The notes beneath the pieces are model-generated. The model worked only from the letters and a program-made list of their open reading frames with translations. It had not been told where the DNA came from and searched no databases. Positions 35,490 through 48,400 of a stretch of DNA of 64,000 bases are shown one piece after another. Every line of letters starts with the position of its first letter. The stretch's first letter is position 1. This DNA is from Spirometra erinaceieuropaei. Taxonomy: Eukaryota; Platyhelminthes; Cestoda; Diphyllobothriidea; Diphyllobothriidae. The translations under genes and the position numbers were made by a program. Location: positions 142,754 to 206,753 of the forward strand of contig CACRXP010000877.1 of the NCBI GenBank assembly GCA_902702965.1, written 5' to 3'.

Positions 35490-36090
35490 CAGCATCTTGT
35501 AGATTACCAGTCTCCCCAGCAGAAAACCACAGATGAACAGGACTTACCGACGTCCAGACTCGAAAATCAGGCACTTGTGTCGCAGAGACGAATATAACAA
35601 TGGGCGCAATCGCATTAGACAGCCCGGGGACCAATCAGAATCCAGAATTTTACCTCTCTCCGCTGTGGACGACCGCCAATCATGTCGCTAGCTAATCGAT
35701 GTCCTGTAGATTATTGCCAAAACCGGAAGTCGGGCAAAATCTGCGCGCCGAGACAGGAACTGCCCAGGGCGACTCCAGTCACGCCTCGGAGGAATGTCTG
35801 CTCGGGATTTTTGCTGCAGATGCCATAGTAGACTGGGTTTTGTGAATACAGTCCTAGCGGCGGAAGTTAGGTGCAATCCAGTCTTTAAGGGGGGGGGGAT
35901 TCCGGCGAGGACATCAAAGTGTCATAACAGAAGCATGTTAGATTCCCCACGCGATAGCAAACACATAAATAAAGACGAACTGGTATGAGGGCCTTGTTGT
36001 TGTTTTACAGTTCTGCCACGTTCTCTCGACGGTTTACTTCCAGACTGAGCTCGATACGACGACTTTTCCTGAGCGCCAAATGGTTTCGGT
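35490..36090. other. No recognisable gene or repeat
   Basis: I see no convincing exon. A 62-codon and a 64-codon open frame overlap on opposite strands at 35,688-35,988 without family signatures. Confidence 0.35.
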
Positions 36091-36094
36091 AGTA

Positions 36095-36360
36095 GGTATT
36101 TTTTTTTCCGACGCGAATGTCGGCCGTCAAACAATTTGCACACCAAGTGCAACGATCCGTGATGAAGGCGGAGAGCCGTGAATATTCATAGATATGCGGT
36201 AGCATGGCGACTGCATCCTATAAATACTGCAGCCCCTTGTGCATGAACCTCCCGTATCTGCTTTTGTCTCTGATGATGGATTCGAGCAGGAATCTGAAAC
36301 GTCAGACTAATAAAGTTCTTGTCTCAGCGATTGTGTTTCCTCCTTCAAGACTACTTCCAG
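36095..36360 (+). mobile_element. Penelope-terminal-like repeat
   Basis: Matches the plus-oriented unit at 23,916-24,150: GCGAATGTCGGCCGTCAAAC, TATAAATACTGCAGCCCC, ATGATGGATTCGAGCAGG and AGACTAATAAAGTTCTTG. It stands alone without coding sequence. Confidence 0.55.
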
Positions 36361-36364
36361 GGAC

Positions 36365-37360
36365 TCGTCTCTTCGCTTCTAGTGATTGATAAATTCAGAA
36401 GACGGACTATAGGACTGCAAATCTACGCAACTGGAAGCCACATGCTGCGAGCTGAAGCCACACCACTGACCCCTCGAATTAACACTAATTGGCTGGGTGG
36501 CAAGACAGGGGGGAAGGAACGCTTCCAGTAATTCTGGTGGTGTTGAGCTAAATTTCAGGGTAATGGTACGTAATCGTAAGGTGAGGAGCAACGTCTGAGA
36601 GCAAACTCTGTGTTAAAAGGAGGAACGAATAAAACACACCTACTTAAACAAGTATAGTAGGCGTTCCTTGTTTGCCGTAGATACTTGGGGGCCTTCACCC
36701 TGCTTGATGGCCGTCGTTTGTCGTAGTCAAAGCGGGAATACTTAATCAAATGAGCATCGCGTGTCTCTTAAAACTGACTTGCTTATATTGCCAATTTAAT
36801 GAGGCCTGAAACGGAAATCTAGATGACCAGTTCTGCTTACCCGGGATTTTGTGCGTTTCACATATTGACTTGTCACGTTAAGCGAGGAACTTTTTCTCGA
36901 GCAGACAAGCCTTCAATAATTATTTGTCCGTTTAAAAAGCTCTTTGATACGATATTTCGTTGACAGATTCCCACGCACCCCTTAGTGCTGCATAAACAAC
37001 AGCCTCGAGAATCACGCCAAAGCTTCCTTCGTCAATTTAAAGTTCTGATCCTAACAAATAATTTCGTTGATTTGCTCTATGAGAAGCAGAGTGTCTTCAT
37101 TTGCGCCTCACTTTCCATCTCACAAGTAGTATAGAATAATACTTTACAAGTCTTACACATATTTCGTGTGTTAACCCCCAGTTATTAATTTCAGATTACG
37201 GGACCGGCAACAGATGTATGATTCGCGAACCGGAGACTGGGAGCGAGGGAGAGGGAGGGTAAGCGGGAAAGCAGACCTTCATTTTGACACAAGTACAATC
37301 AATCTGATGCGAACTTGAGTTACCACGGCGACCGAAAAGATGTGGCTCGAGGGTTACTAA
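36365..37360. other. No confident gene
   Basis: Apparently lower-copy sequence. One splice-bordered candidate (37,196-37,259) is discussed among rejected items. No repeat family was recognised. Confidence 0.35.
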
Positions 37361-37364
37361 CCAA

Positions 37365-37610
37365 CAGTCCGACCGTCGTTGTCGACGATGCCCACTGTGT
37401 ACTTCACAGCGAGGTGGAGCAGGCACGGTGACTTGCGCGTGATTTAGTTTATAGTTCGTGCAGGCTTTCACAGCATCTATTGCACTCTCCCCCCCCTTCC
37501 CCACCTGAGTCCAGTGCTAAGACAGAGTCAAGAAGACCGGAGGTATTAGAGGTCGTAGGTGGCTGGCTCGGCCAGAGCCGCTCATAGGCGCCCCAACACA
37601 CTCGGGTTAC
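37365..37610 (+). repeat. Repeat R3 copy
   Basis: GTCCGACCGTCGTTGTCGAC, GGCACGGTGACTTGCGCG, CTTTCACAGCATCTATTGCA and GACAGAGTCAAGAAGACCGG in the family order. Confidence 0.7.
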
Positions 37611-37654
37611 TAACTAACAAAGTAACACGGTGGTAGAGGGGTGCTAGCCGATCG

Positions 37655-38012
37655 CGTTACGGTACTCCCTCGTTCCGTTGTGCCTTGGGGCTCTCTCTTG
37701 AGCCCTGCCAGCAGCCTCACAACGGTGTGTACTACAGACAGAATGGCATTACCGACACAACGGAACGAGTGAGTTCCATTAAGCGATCGGTGGGCGCCTT
37801 TCCACCATTGTATTTACCCACGGCAACCGATCGGACTGTTAGCCCGTGACTCAGTGGTTAAGGTTTTAAACTGCTAGCTAACAGGTTTCGGGATCGAGCC
37901 CCAGGTGTTGTACGCTCTGGGGCTGGGTAGGGTTGACCGGCCAATCGAGTAATAAAGTGTGAAATGGCCATTCCAGCCTCCCTTTGTCGGTAATGTCATT
38001 CCGCCTAAACTA
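37655..38012 (+). repeat. SINE-1 copy with inverted leader
   Basis: An inverted leader piece (CTCCCTCGTTCCGTTGTGCC, 37,667 onward) precedes a plus-oriented unit with GAACGAGTGAGTTCCATTAA, the head GTGACTCAGTGGTTAAGG, B-box GGATCGAGCCCC and the GTCGGTAATGTCATTCCGCC tail. Confidence 0.75.
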
Positions 38013-38014
38013 AC

Positions 38015-38665
38015 ACATGTTCCAATATTTCCTTTTATTGTGTCCCAGGTCAACTCCTACCGACATGCGATCCGCGTGCGTAAAGCACCGCTCACTTGGG
38101 TTGGAGCATGAGCATGTGTGTGGCGGACGTAGAAGGGGATAAGTATGTTGTATTAGACATTGTTCTCATCTCTTTTGACGTTCTGGTGCTCCAGACAGAT
38201 AGGAGAATGAGAGAGAAGGAGGGGAAAGGCTTCTCATTTTGAGATAAGCAAAATTTTCACCTACGGATCACTAAATACAATGGTTCGGCACGGCATATGC
38301 CGATTTTTTTACTGATTAACTTATCGGTTGACGCAAAAACTATATTTCTGTCAAAGACTCGTGGAGTAGTCAGTAGACGCCATCGACCCGACTCATTACT
38401 CTGTTTGGCTCCTCTCCTGTATGTGTGGTCCGACGGTTCTATCCTACCTGTGTGTAAAATCCTGATGTGTGAGTTTATGGGACCAGGTCGTGAATGTGAC
38501 GCGCGAAGACGAGTTCCCAAGCTCTGTCAGCCACTGCGCGCATTTCCCACGCCAGAAAACTGACCGACATGGACAGTGGCTAGGACTTACGAATAGGAAT
38601 AGAGAGTGAGGTCGATGACTCAGCGCATACTCCTCACTATAAACAATCTGACGCGCTTGAAGATA
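38015..38665. other. No recognisable gene or repeat
   Basis: Overlapping open frames on both strands at 38,257-38,563 have no family signature. Confidence 0.35.
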
Positions 38666-38669
38666 TCAC

Positions 38670-39070
38670 AATGCACTAAAAGCCATGGCTTTGAAGGTTG
38701 CCGACTGACGGGATAACTCGGACCTCACAGTTCTTTTGTTTGAAGTGTCAGGCTGAGATGGCTTCTGCTTCTTAATGTGGCCTCTATGACACTCCCACAC
38801 CGCGTGATCCGGGTCCGATGTGACGGCTCGCCTAGGTGCGGCTTCAGCTGTGCCAGCCACCTGCGATCTCTCCCGCCTCCAGTCTTCTTGACTTGATCAT
38901 GGCACTGGGCTCAGGTGGGGAGGAGAGAGTGCGGTAGATGCTGCGCAAGTCCATTATCACTTTAAACCAACTCATGTGTAAGTCATCGTTTCTGTTCTTA
39001 CTCTGCTGTGTAGCACATGCTGGACATCGTCGGTTAGGATGGCCAAACTGCCAGACGACATCGGTAATTT
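38670..39070 (-). repeat. Repeats R4 (38,670-38,840) and R3 (38,845-39,070)
   Basis: The minus strand shows R4 words (GTGTCATAGAGGCCACATTA, with an imperfect TTTTAGTGCATTGTGATA end) adjoining R3 words (CCGACGATGTCCAGCATGTG, GATAATGGACTTGCGCAGCA). Confidence 0.55.
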
Positions 39071-39559
39071 GCATAAATACACAGAAAGGATAGGAAAGAC
39101 TCAACTGACAGGGAGGCCCGTTTCCTCTACTGCAGCAGAAAGATATTTATGCGTGACTTAGAAAGGGAAACTGTTAAGTCTATTTCAAAATCTTGCTTTC
39201 AGACAGAAACTATCTCTCGGGCTGCTGAGCCTTTACTTTTCTCAGCTGCTTGCATTCTGATGAAAGTAAACTTGTGGCTTGCGTCACGGTCTGGGGTGAC
39301 TTGTCGGTTTGACACCAGATCTTTTCCTTTGGAAGATTTTTGGACGAGGACCGATTACGCTGTCCTGGTACCAAGTGTAAGCGCACTGTGGACATTGAAA
39401 GGAAAGTAAGCCGAAGGGGGATGCTGGAGTTGCTAGTGGGGAAAGTAGCCGGGTCTGAAACGAAAAAGAGCAACCTGAGAAATCCGCCGCGAAATTGAAG
39501 GAACCCTAGAACCTGCGCAGGCTGGCTGACAGGACACGCAGGCCAGCAATGTCCCAAAG

Positions 39560-40345
39560 CCTAACGCTAAACATAGCAGTAACCGCAAAAGTAAACCTTA
39601 CCTTTGACTAATTTTAAATCAAACGCTATTCCTAAATCCAGCACTAAACCTGGCCCCGAACTTACCGCAAACCATAGCCCTAACCCTAACCCTGACTCTA
39701 ATGTTAACCGTAACTCTACGCCAGCCCTAACACAAACTTTAACCTCAACTTCAACGTTAAACGCAAACTCAAACTGCAATCCAAACCCCAACTTTAACCC
39801 GGACCCCTATACTTAGCGCAAACCCTAACCTTAAATTCAATCCTCAGCCTGACACTAACCCGAACCCTAAAACTAACCTTATTTCTAAACCAAAACATCG
39901 GGTTGTACCTTTCGTTTTAACTCTAGCCACTTTCCTACTAACGATTTTAGCTTCCCCCTTCGGCTTATCATACTTGCAATGCCCACATTACGCTTGCACT
40001 TGGAATCAGGGCAGCGTAACCGACCCCGACCAGATTGCAGTTGGTAGCCCCGAATGGAAAGCGGACGGCGGCCTTAACCCTAATCCCAACCTTTACCCTA
40101 ACCCTAACCTCAACCGTTATAGTTAACCGTTAACCCTAACGGCAACCCTAACCCTAGCCTAAATAGTAAACTTAACTGTAGCCCTTAGACATAGCCGTAA
40201 CTGAGAAGCCTAACCGTAATACTGGAACCTATTTGTACGCTCAAACCCTAACCATAACCCGAAAACCTAAGCCTAAAGGCATAACCCTAACCGGAAAATC
40301 GGAAACCACTAACCGGTACCCTAAGCCTAACCTCAAACGTAAAAA
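39560..40345. repeat. Degenerate interstitial telomere-like array (CCCTAA-type)
   Basis: Nearly 800 bp in which CCCTAACCCTAACC-type runs alternate with decayed variants (for example AACCCTAACCTTAAATTC) and one non-repetitive insert at about 39,890-40,060. Asparagine/proline/serine-rich open frames here are by-products of the hexamer repeat. The length suggests a relic of telomeric repeats. Confidence 0.8.
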
Positions 40346-40349
40346 AGAA

Positions 40350-42180
40350 GCAAAATGTGTCCGATGAGATTATGGAGCCCCACAAAATAACCCCAGTAAA
40401 CAAACCCCCCAGCCACTTGTAAGGCGGGTCCGGGCTACCAACAGCGATCTAGCCGAGATCTGGTGTCCAACCGACAAGTCACCCCATTGCCACTTTTCGT
40501 TTGAATTCAGGACTTACAGCTTTCACCAAACCCACACATTCCTGCTTTTCTAACATCAACCATTTGGCCTTCAATATGACTTGAAGATTCATAAACGTGT
40601 TCTGCACTTAGGGGGCGAAGATTATCAGTATTACGTCTGGATCAATGTTTTCATGCAATCGCTCGTAAAGGCGCTTGACTGAAGCCCTAACGTCAGACAA
40701 AACAAGCATGCTCCATTCTACAATAAGATCGATGACGCGTCATTTCAAGCTTAAATACTATTTTTGATGTCAACCCACAAAGGCGGAAAGTAAGGGGTTC
40801 GGTTGGGAGGAGCTTTTGATTTAGGATTTAGTGGTTGAGATGGTCGAGATTCGAATGTCGGGTTACCAAAATTTGGGACTGGGGCATAACTAGCTGAAAA
40901 TGCCACCTAGATCCTGAAACAAAACCCGCTCTGACAGCTTTTAATTCGCACATTTATGGGCATTCGTTGGCTCTTTTGCGGACACAACTGTGGTGGCTTC
41001 GACCAAAAAGCGTCTCTTAATCGCCGCACCAAAGGATGTTCTTATTCACGCAGCTGCACAGTCGTGCATAAAAGTGCAAAACACGTGAGACCGATGGCTG
41101 TTGAGGCATGATCTGATTCCGGACTCTAAGAGTACGTTGTTGTTGTGGCAGTACTGTCTCGTGTATGACTTGTTATTGCGATAGTTTCTCGTGTCTGTCT
41201 CGAAAACGATGTCGATCTCTGGCTTCGCCGAACCCACAAATATACATATATATATGCATACAAATTCCGAGAGACAACCCTACGCTTGGACAAATCATCA
41301 ACTGTTAAGGTACGCTTGCCTTCTCCGGTCTTCCAGATAGTTACATTTTAAAATGCTATTTGATTTTTATGCTCCTGATCGACATAGAACCAGCTGACTT
41401 ATAGAAGACGACAAATTTCCCCGCGTATGAGCATCTGATTTTGACAGGGAAGTTCTTTAAACCCAAAAGTGTTCGATCACTAATTGATGAGCACAAAAAA
41501 CGGGTCTGTAATGTAACGTCCCATTTCAGTAAACATCAAGTAATTAGCACTGTACTATTCAAAGACGAGTTAATACATAACCGTAGTAAGTAGCAATTAA
41601 ATTTTCTAGCTCTCTGAAGGTTATGAAAATACGAAAGTCGTACAGCCAAAAAGCTGTATAAATCTCGCTTTTCTCCTAATATGTGAGGAAAGATAACTTC
41701 CAATTGCGAAGCATTTATCATGCGTGAAGCACAAAAGCCGTTGGTTTTAAGCTTCAAGATTGCTGAATTTGTTTTCACGATGGAATAGGTTTGTGGGAAA
41801 TGACTGATGACTACTAAGTCGATACATTAAAAAATAAAAATACAAATGTTAGAGGTTTTGACGACTCCACATTTAGTAAGGAGATTTTCCAAGTGAGAAT
41901 TTCGCCACTTTTTTAAAAAAGGAAACCAGTACAGTTTCTCTGGTATTTTAGAAATCTCATGGCATCTGCTCAAAGAGTCAGGTAACGAAAGACAACCGCA
42001 TACTTTGAGGTTAAATGTATCTTTTAAAAATTCATTGTCCAGTTTCTTGCCATACAATTATGCTTTTTTTCTAAACTCATTGTAGACATTAAGTAAAATC
42101 TAATAAAAGAGTCCTTACGATTTGCAGTCAATTTCAGTGACAAGTGTGCACTCATATAATTCCATAAAATTGGACTTGAA
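40350..42180. other. No recognisable gene
   Basis: AT-rich from about 41.3 kb. No convincing exon in any frame, although the first exon of the micro-exon gene that starts by 42,448 may lie here or further upstream. Confidence 0.35.
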
Positions 42181-42447
42181 ACTGCACTAAATCGGTATTA
42201 TATCGTTAAAAGACATTCTTTTATGAAAAGCACAAATATCCTAGCAGGCACTTCGATGAAAATTAGCAGTAATTTTATGACGAACAGTTATCCTGACAGT
42301 GTACGAAATTGGGATATCAAAAACCGTAAGTGAGCTTGGAAAACTTTGCTACATAAAGTTTTCAATGGAACGAAACTGCCAATTCACTTTATTTTTTTTA
42401 TCGGGACTTTGCACTGCAGTAAGCTAATGATCTTATTTTCATTAAAG

Positions 42448-42477
42448 ACTTCCTGATTGGGATCGTCCATTGGACAC
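42448..42477 (+). CDS. Micro-exon 1 (unit A), 30 nt
   Basis: Codes LPDWDRPLD between split codons. Preceded by TTTTCATTAAAG and followed by GTAAGTTTCC. The acceptor is AAG rather than the more common CAG/TAG, as in the matching exons of units B and C. Confidence 0.7.
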
Positions 42478-45400
42478 GTAAGTTTCCATTAGACCATAGG
42501 CGAGAAAATGCTTTCGCAATGGGCATAACACAGTCTTTACAATTTTAGGTCTCCGGTTGCTATACGAGTGAAACAAGAAGGGTGAGTTATTTTTGAAATA
42601 TTCCCCTATATGCTGACTAGGCCGATTATTTGCCTAGTGTCATTAAATAACACAGTAAAGCACACGATATTTTTGGTGATCTTTCTTGCTCACAGTAGAT
42701 GTTCTAAGTCATGAAATGCTTACCGATGTTCTGAAATTAGTTCTTTACCCGAAGTGACTACTTAAGTAGGTTTGCAATATTAATCACCGGACAGCATAAT
42801 CCTAAAACAGGGGGCTCCAGCAAAAGGCGGCATCCTAAAGTGACAGAAATATCGTGGTAGTATGCTACACAATATTTTGTATCACAGCCGTCCTTATGCA
42901 ATCGTTTCGAATAGGAAGCGCATTTAAGAATTTCGATTAACATTTCATGAGTTAGCAAACCTACTGTGTTTATACAGTCAATGGTCGATCTTATGAATGT
43001 TTGATCGAAATGTTGAAATCCGCTTTCGAATTAATAGGATAGTTTACGTGAGGATATGATTTTGACCACCATGAATCTTACTCTAAATATATTCAATGTC
43101 ATTGGAAGATCCCGGTTTCGCGAGCGCATTTTTGCTCGCCGTCTGCTAAAATCGCACTCGGCGGAACATCGGTACTTAAGTGGTTTAGATTTATTCTGTT
43201 AATTCTCAGAATTCTTAAAAACTCAAATTTTTTTATGCAAAACATGGTCAAAAATATGCCTTTTCTACGGACTTGGTAGTAAATCAAGTCTTTTTCAAAT
43301 TTCGTACTCGAATAGGTCATAAAAAAGACCGTGAAATGTCCATTCAAATAACAATGTCTTTGGCCGTTTACTAAGCAGCGCATGAAGTATACAACATGGT
43401 CGCACTCAGCGCCATTTTTTGACTTCTATGTGACCATTTTTTAATCACCCAGAGATAAGTGTGTTTACCTCTAGATGGAAAATATGTAGCGTCTAAACTG
43501 TGAACCTCAGACGCAGATCCATCAGCAGATCTGGTTCAAAGTTACTCGGAATTTAAAGATCACATTTAAAACTTAAATCTAGCCTTTCTTCAAGCGCAAC
43601 GTCCACAAAAGACGTGATTCGCTATCAAATTAGTTAAAAAGAGTATATTTTAACAATGATTTCTGTAAAATGCTTCTTAACTTCCTAAGGATCTTGAAAA
43701 TCAGCAGAAAAATCCATAACACATAAGTGACCACTTTTTCCGGAGTGCGTTTTTGCAGGCCACCAAGTAGGAGAACATTTAGAAGCCGACATTCAGCCGT
43801 GACTTGAATATCTTAAAAATATGCTGCAAGATTATCACTGACATAAACCCACATATTTAACCTCCCCTAATGAAAAAAGCCTTTCAGGGCTTATGTTAAA
43901 AGTTAATGAGATTCTTTGGCAGAGCGCTTGCTGTAGCTTTACGATCATCATACGAAAATATCACGATGTTCTATGAGATTGAAGTTATGGACTCCTAAGG
44001 AAACACAAATGTTGGCAAACCGGAACGTAAAAATTAACGGCTTACATTTTGATAAATAATATAAAATACAATTGATCCTTCATGCTCGCTTAGGAATGAC
44101 GTGAAAATAGATAAATGTAAACGATATTACTTAAGTGGCGGTCTGATCTTTCCTGAACAAAAAACCCGTGAATGTTGACGTTTAACTAATGCTCCCATTC
44201 CATTGATTCCTATCACGATTGCAACCGTGATTTCATATCGTTTATTTAAAACACTTAACACGGAGAAGCATTAAGTCGTTGTGAGATTTAACCATTTACG
44301 TTCTGATTAAAGCTACCTACGATAAGAAAATGGCAGCACTTGGGGTTCATTTAAGGGACGACTGGTGGTTCTCCTAGACAAATAAAAAGAAAAACGTCGC
44401 TATTGAATTGCATTCATATTTTAATGCCGGAAGAGGCAGTGTACGAAGATTGTCCAGGGAGATAAACGTCAGTGGACTGACGCAGTTTTCTAAAATCGCC
44501 TTACAATAGTTCGACTGCCGTGAGCGTCAATGTCCACCATGTTCCCCACAGCATGGCGGGTGCAAGACACTGACTTGCACAGCATCTACCACACTCGTTC
44601 CTCTCTTGCTCGACTTAAGTCCGTGTCAAGGCGTCAGAAAGAGATCGAAGACGCAAATGGACGCAAATGATTGACAGAGATAAGCAACGCATCTACGTGT
44701 GCCACGCATGTCTGGCCAGCGAAGGATGCATCGGAGTCGCACAGAACCAAGACGCGATTGGTTCGGACCACTGCTGTTTGGTAGACGGGAAATAAGAAGC
44801 ATATACAGAGTGGGTGACTTTCCGCCTTGATGACCACCGAGCCATCCCGTCACTTGGTGGGGTTCCACGAAACCAGTTATCAGTCAGGTAAAGAAGACAT
44901 GATGCTTATTAGGATTCAGATATTCAGCACCGTCACGATGACTACAGCCGCAGGCGAATGATGTTCACCTATTTGTCCTAATTACAGGTCGGAATGGTAA
45001 GGACTCATTTTGCCTTAGAAATGTTCAGTTGTTCTAGAACAAGCAGTCACACAGTGACAGTCATTCAGTCATCAGGAATTAAAGCAGACGAATACGTGCT
45101 GGACCGCGGTGTCCGTTTCGTGTTTGCTACTTCTCACCAGCACGCCACAGCTTAAATCCGGACCTGGGGACCACAGGAATGAAATCGGGGCTTTATATCA
45201 ACCCCTAACCAGTTCAGACGTAGAGATCACATTTCGCATTCGAATGCTAATGTGAACTCTACCAAGGACAGCCAATCATACCCTGATTGCCCATCTTTGA
45301 TTGCATTGCCACAGTTTAAATGCGGACTTGGGGCCGCAGGATTGAAGTCGGGTTACCATCTGTAGCCTTATACATTTCAGACGGAGGATTCGCATTCAGT

Positions 45401-48400
45401 CTTTGAATGTTACTTTAAATCTCACCAAGACAGCCTTTGATGTCTAGAGTGTCCATTTTTGATTGTATGGATTGCCTGATTGCCAAGTCATTTGCTGTTT
45501 GAATAAAATGCTTGCTCAGACATTATACTTGCGACTGACTCACTGTGTTTCTATTGAAGCCTGCCAGATTGGGGCGATCGTCCTTATAGACCGTAAGTTA
45601 GCGACTTTTCTGATGTTTCCATTGCCACAGTCGGCTGTGACATAAACTGTCCCTACCCACTATACGATTGCAACTACCTCAATCATTCGACAAATTGTTA
45701 ATGTGTGATTTCAATGTACAAACTTTCAACGATTGATGATTTTTATTTTCAGACTGCCTGATCAAGTGCAGCTGGAGGCGAAAAGGTAGGCTATTCCACA
45801 CCACGACGTTAGAGGATTGATGGCCCTGAATATTCCCTACTGCGTTAGGGTTTTCATGAAGAAAATAATAGCAGCTCGGTATTCCAGCATGTGCGAACAT
45901 CTTTGCGGCATGCTTAGGTAGAAGACTGTTGAGGTTTATTCGTCGTCTACTGTTCTCGACTCTGATTGGAGGAAATGTGTTAGTTTGGTGAGACCTGACA
46001 CTTTAGAATCGGTTAGGTCACGGACGCACAGTAGACAGTTGAGTGTGCAGACGTTGGTCCAAAGCTCTCCTTTCACTGGAGATGGCTATTTAAGCTGCCA
46101 TATTAATTTCAAAATACCCAAGGAGGTGTGTGTGTGTTTGTGTGCAAAACGTGAAGAATGCATTTTTAGAATTTCGAAAGTTGTTAATAAGCAGGGGGTG
46201 ATTTCAGCACAAAGAAGGAGAGAGTTATTGGATAAAGGGAGCCGAGAATGCTTGGAATAACACGAAGTCAAACCAAAGACTTGCAGAATTTTTGTCCCAA
46301 CCTCGTTTGCATATGAGGCTACTTCGATGATATGTTTAAAATAAATACGTATGACAGAATTTATTAACACCAAAACACCTCGCAACGGTTCAAGATTAAG
46401 GAATACATGCTTGTGTCTATTTTAAACCAAAATCTTTGATAACTTGTGTTATCTGAGAGATGTAGATTGAATCGTGATTATGAAATAGGCGTTTTAGTAA
46501 ACCCGACTCCTCACTGCTGAAGATTTCCCTATGATTGTTAACAGGGTACGGTTTCTTTTTGATAATGCATACGAGATTGTAGTAAGACCGACCACTTCCA
46601 ATGCCCTTTATTTCTAAATTATGTAACGTTAGTACGAAATTTACTGAGAAGTGCGCATTGATCGGGGTTTACAAAATTTTTCGCGGAATTTCATAACCCG
46701 TGCAGTAAATCATTATGAGTCATGTTTCGACGAAAAGTACAGATATTCCAGCAGGTATTTCGACGAAAATTAGTTGTAGATTTTGTAGAATTTCCTAATT
46801 TTACGAAAAACCATTTGGCTGAGAGGGCCCAATATTCAGACCGTAAAAACCCTCTGTGAGTTCGAAATGCTCTGGTACTCAATGTTGCCTATTAAAATAA
46901 GAATGATTATATAATATTCGACTCATTTTTATACCGAAGCTTTGCACAGCTGTGGGTAACTGACCTTATTTCCATTAAAGACTACCTGATTGGGATCGTC
47001 CATTGGACACGTAAGTTTCCATTAGACCATAGGCGAGTAGATGTATTCGCAATGTGCATAACACAGTCTTCACAATTTTAGGTCTCCGGTTGCAACACGA
47101 GTGAGACAAGAAGAGTGAGTTATTTTTGAAATATTCCCTTAGCTAATGACCAAGCCGATTATTAACTTTTCTTATCAATAACACAACAAATCATTAAATA
47201 TTTAGACTACCATTTTTAAATGGATATATAGTGAGTGATCGATCTCAGGAAATTGAAACGGAAATTCTGTAATACCTTCTCGACTTTGCAGGATTGCTTA
47301 AGGGGTGTTATAGTAATGCTCATGATTTGGAATAATCTCAAAAATATTCTGTGCGACTGCCAGATGGTGGCTTCTGAATACATATCTGCTCGGCCGCCTG
47401 CAATGCGCGCACACAGTGAAGTGTCCGTTTAAGTAGTATGAATTTTTCTATTAAATTCTGAGGTCGCTAGAAAGTAAAGAAATATTTTGCAGAAAGCGGG
47501 CAAAAATATGCTTCCTCATACTTATTTGGCTTCAAATCATATCTTTTTTGAATTCTTCATTCGAAGGAAGCGTGTTTTTGGTTTTAAGACTGCTTTGGAA
47601 ATTGTCGAATAACTTCGAATATCGTCTGCTATTGCATTTGTGTAAGAGGTTCACAGATTTAAAACCATATAATTTTCATATACGTCAAATCATACACACT
47701 TTATATCATCAAGTAGATTTTATTGCAAACATGGCCAAAATATGGCTTATCATCCTCATTCGTTAAAACACCACGTATTCTTGAAATTTTATAGTCGAAG
47801 AAGGGGTATTTTCGGCTTGAAAATTTTTCCAGATAAGAGACTCTTTAGACTATAAAATTTCCTTCCAAATAACATCGAAACACCCATCACAGTGACATCC
47901 GTTGCACATTTCGTGAATTCTGTGTGATATATTTTACTAACCCAGAGGTATCCTTGACGCAAGTGCAACTGCAGACCTGTAGCAAAATGATTTGGGGAAT
48001 GAACAACCATTTAAACCCTGAATAAACAATTGAAAGAAGACATGATTTTCTCCTAAATGAGCATAAAACGCATACCTGTGATTATGTTTTCTGTAAAATA
48101 TTTTCGGATCTTCAAGGGTCGCGAAAACTAAAGGAAAGAAACCATACCCATTAAGTGGCTGTTCTTCACTAAGTGCAATTTTTGAAGGGAGCCGTGCAGC
48201 ACCCCCTAATTGGAACCGCATTTCAGAATTTCGGTTAAAATCCCATTAGATCGATCACTGCTTGCGAAATTAATATCACAAGTGGTGGTAGCGGATACCT
48301 TGGCTGTGGAGCTAGGCTCCATTTTGTCATAGAAATCTGCTATGCTGTTCTTGAACAGGCAGTCACACAGCGGCAGCCATTCAGTTATCGGGACTGGGAG

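Larger units (their letters stand above)
42180..46600 (+). repeat. Tandem unit A of exon-bearing triplication
   Basis: Unit A, B (about 46,690-49,890) and C (about 49,900-52,440) share exons and long stretches of intron. Shared landmarks are the exon pair with a 71-nt intron, AGTCACACAG words and the CCTGCCAGATTGGGG exon region; ATCAAAAACCGT just upstream of the exon pair is clear in A and C. Insertions of R3 repeats and fold-back elements make unit lengths unequal. Confidence 0.8.

Noticed and set aside
37196..37259. Splice-bordered open segment after GTTATTAATTTCAG, before GTAAGCGG
   Set aside because: The sites look good and the peptide is exon-like, but its length (about 64 nt) breaks the multiple-of-three rule and it has no visible partner exons. 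It may belong to another gene.
39567..39816. Asparagine/proline-rich and valine/leucine-rich open frames
   Set aside because: By-products of the telomere-like hexamer repeat, open on both strands for that reason.
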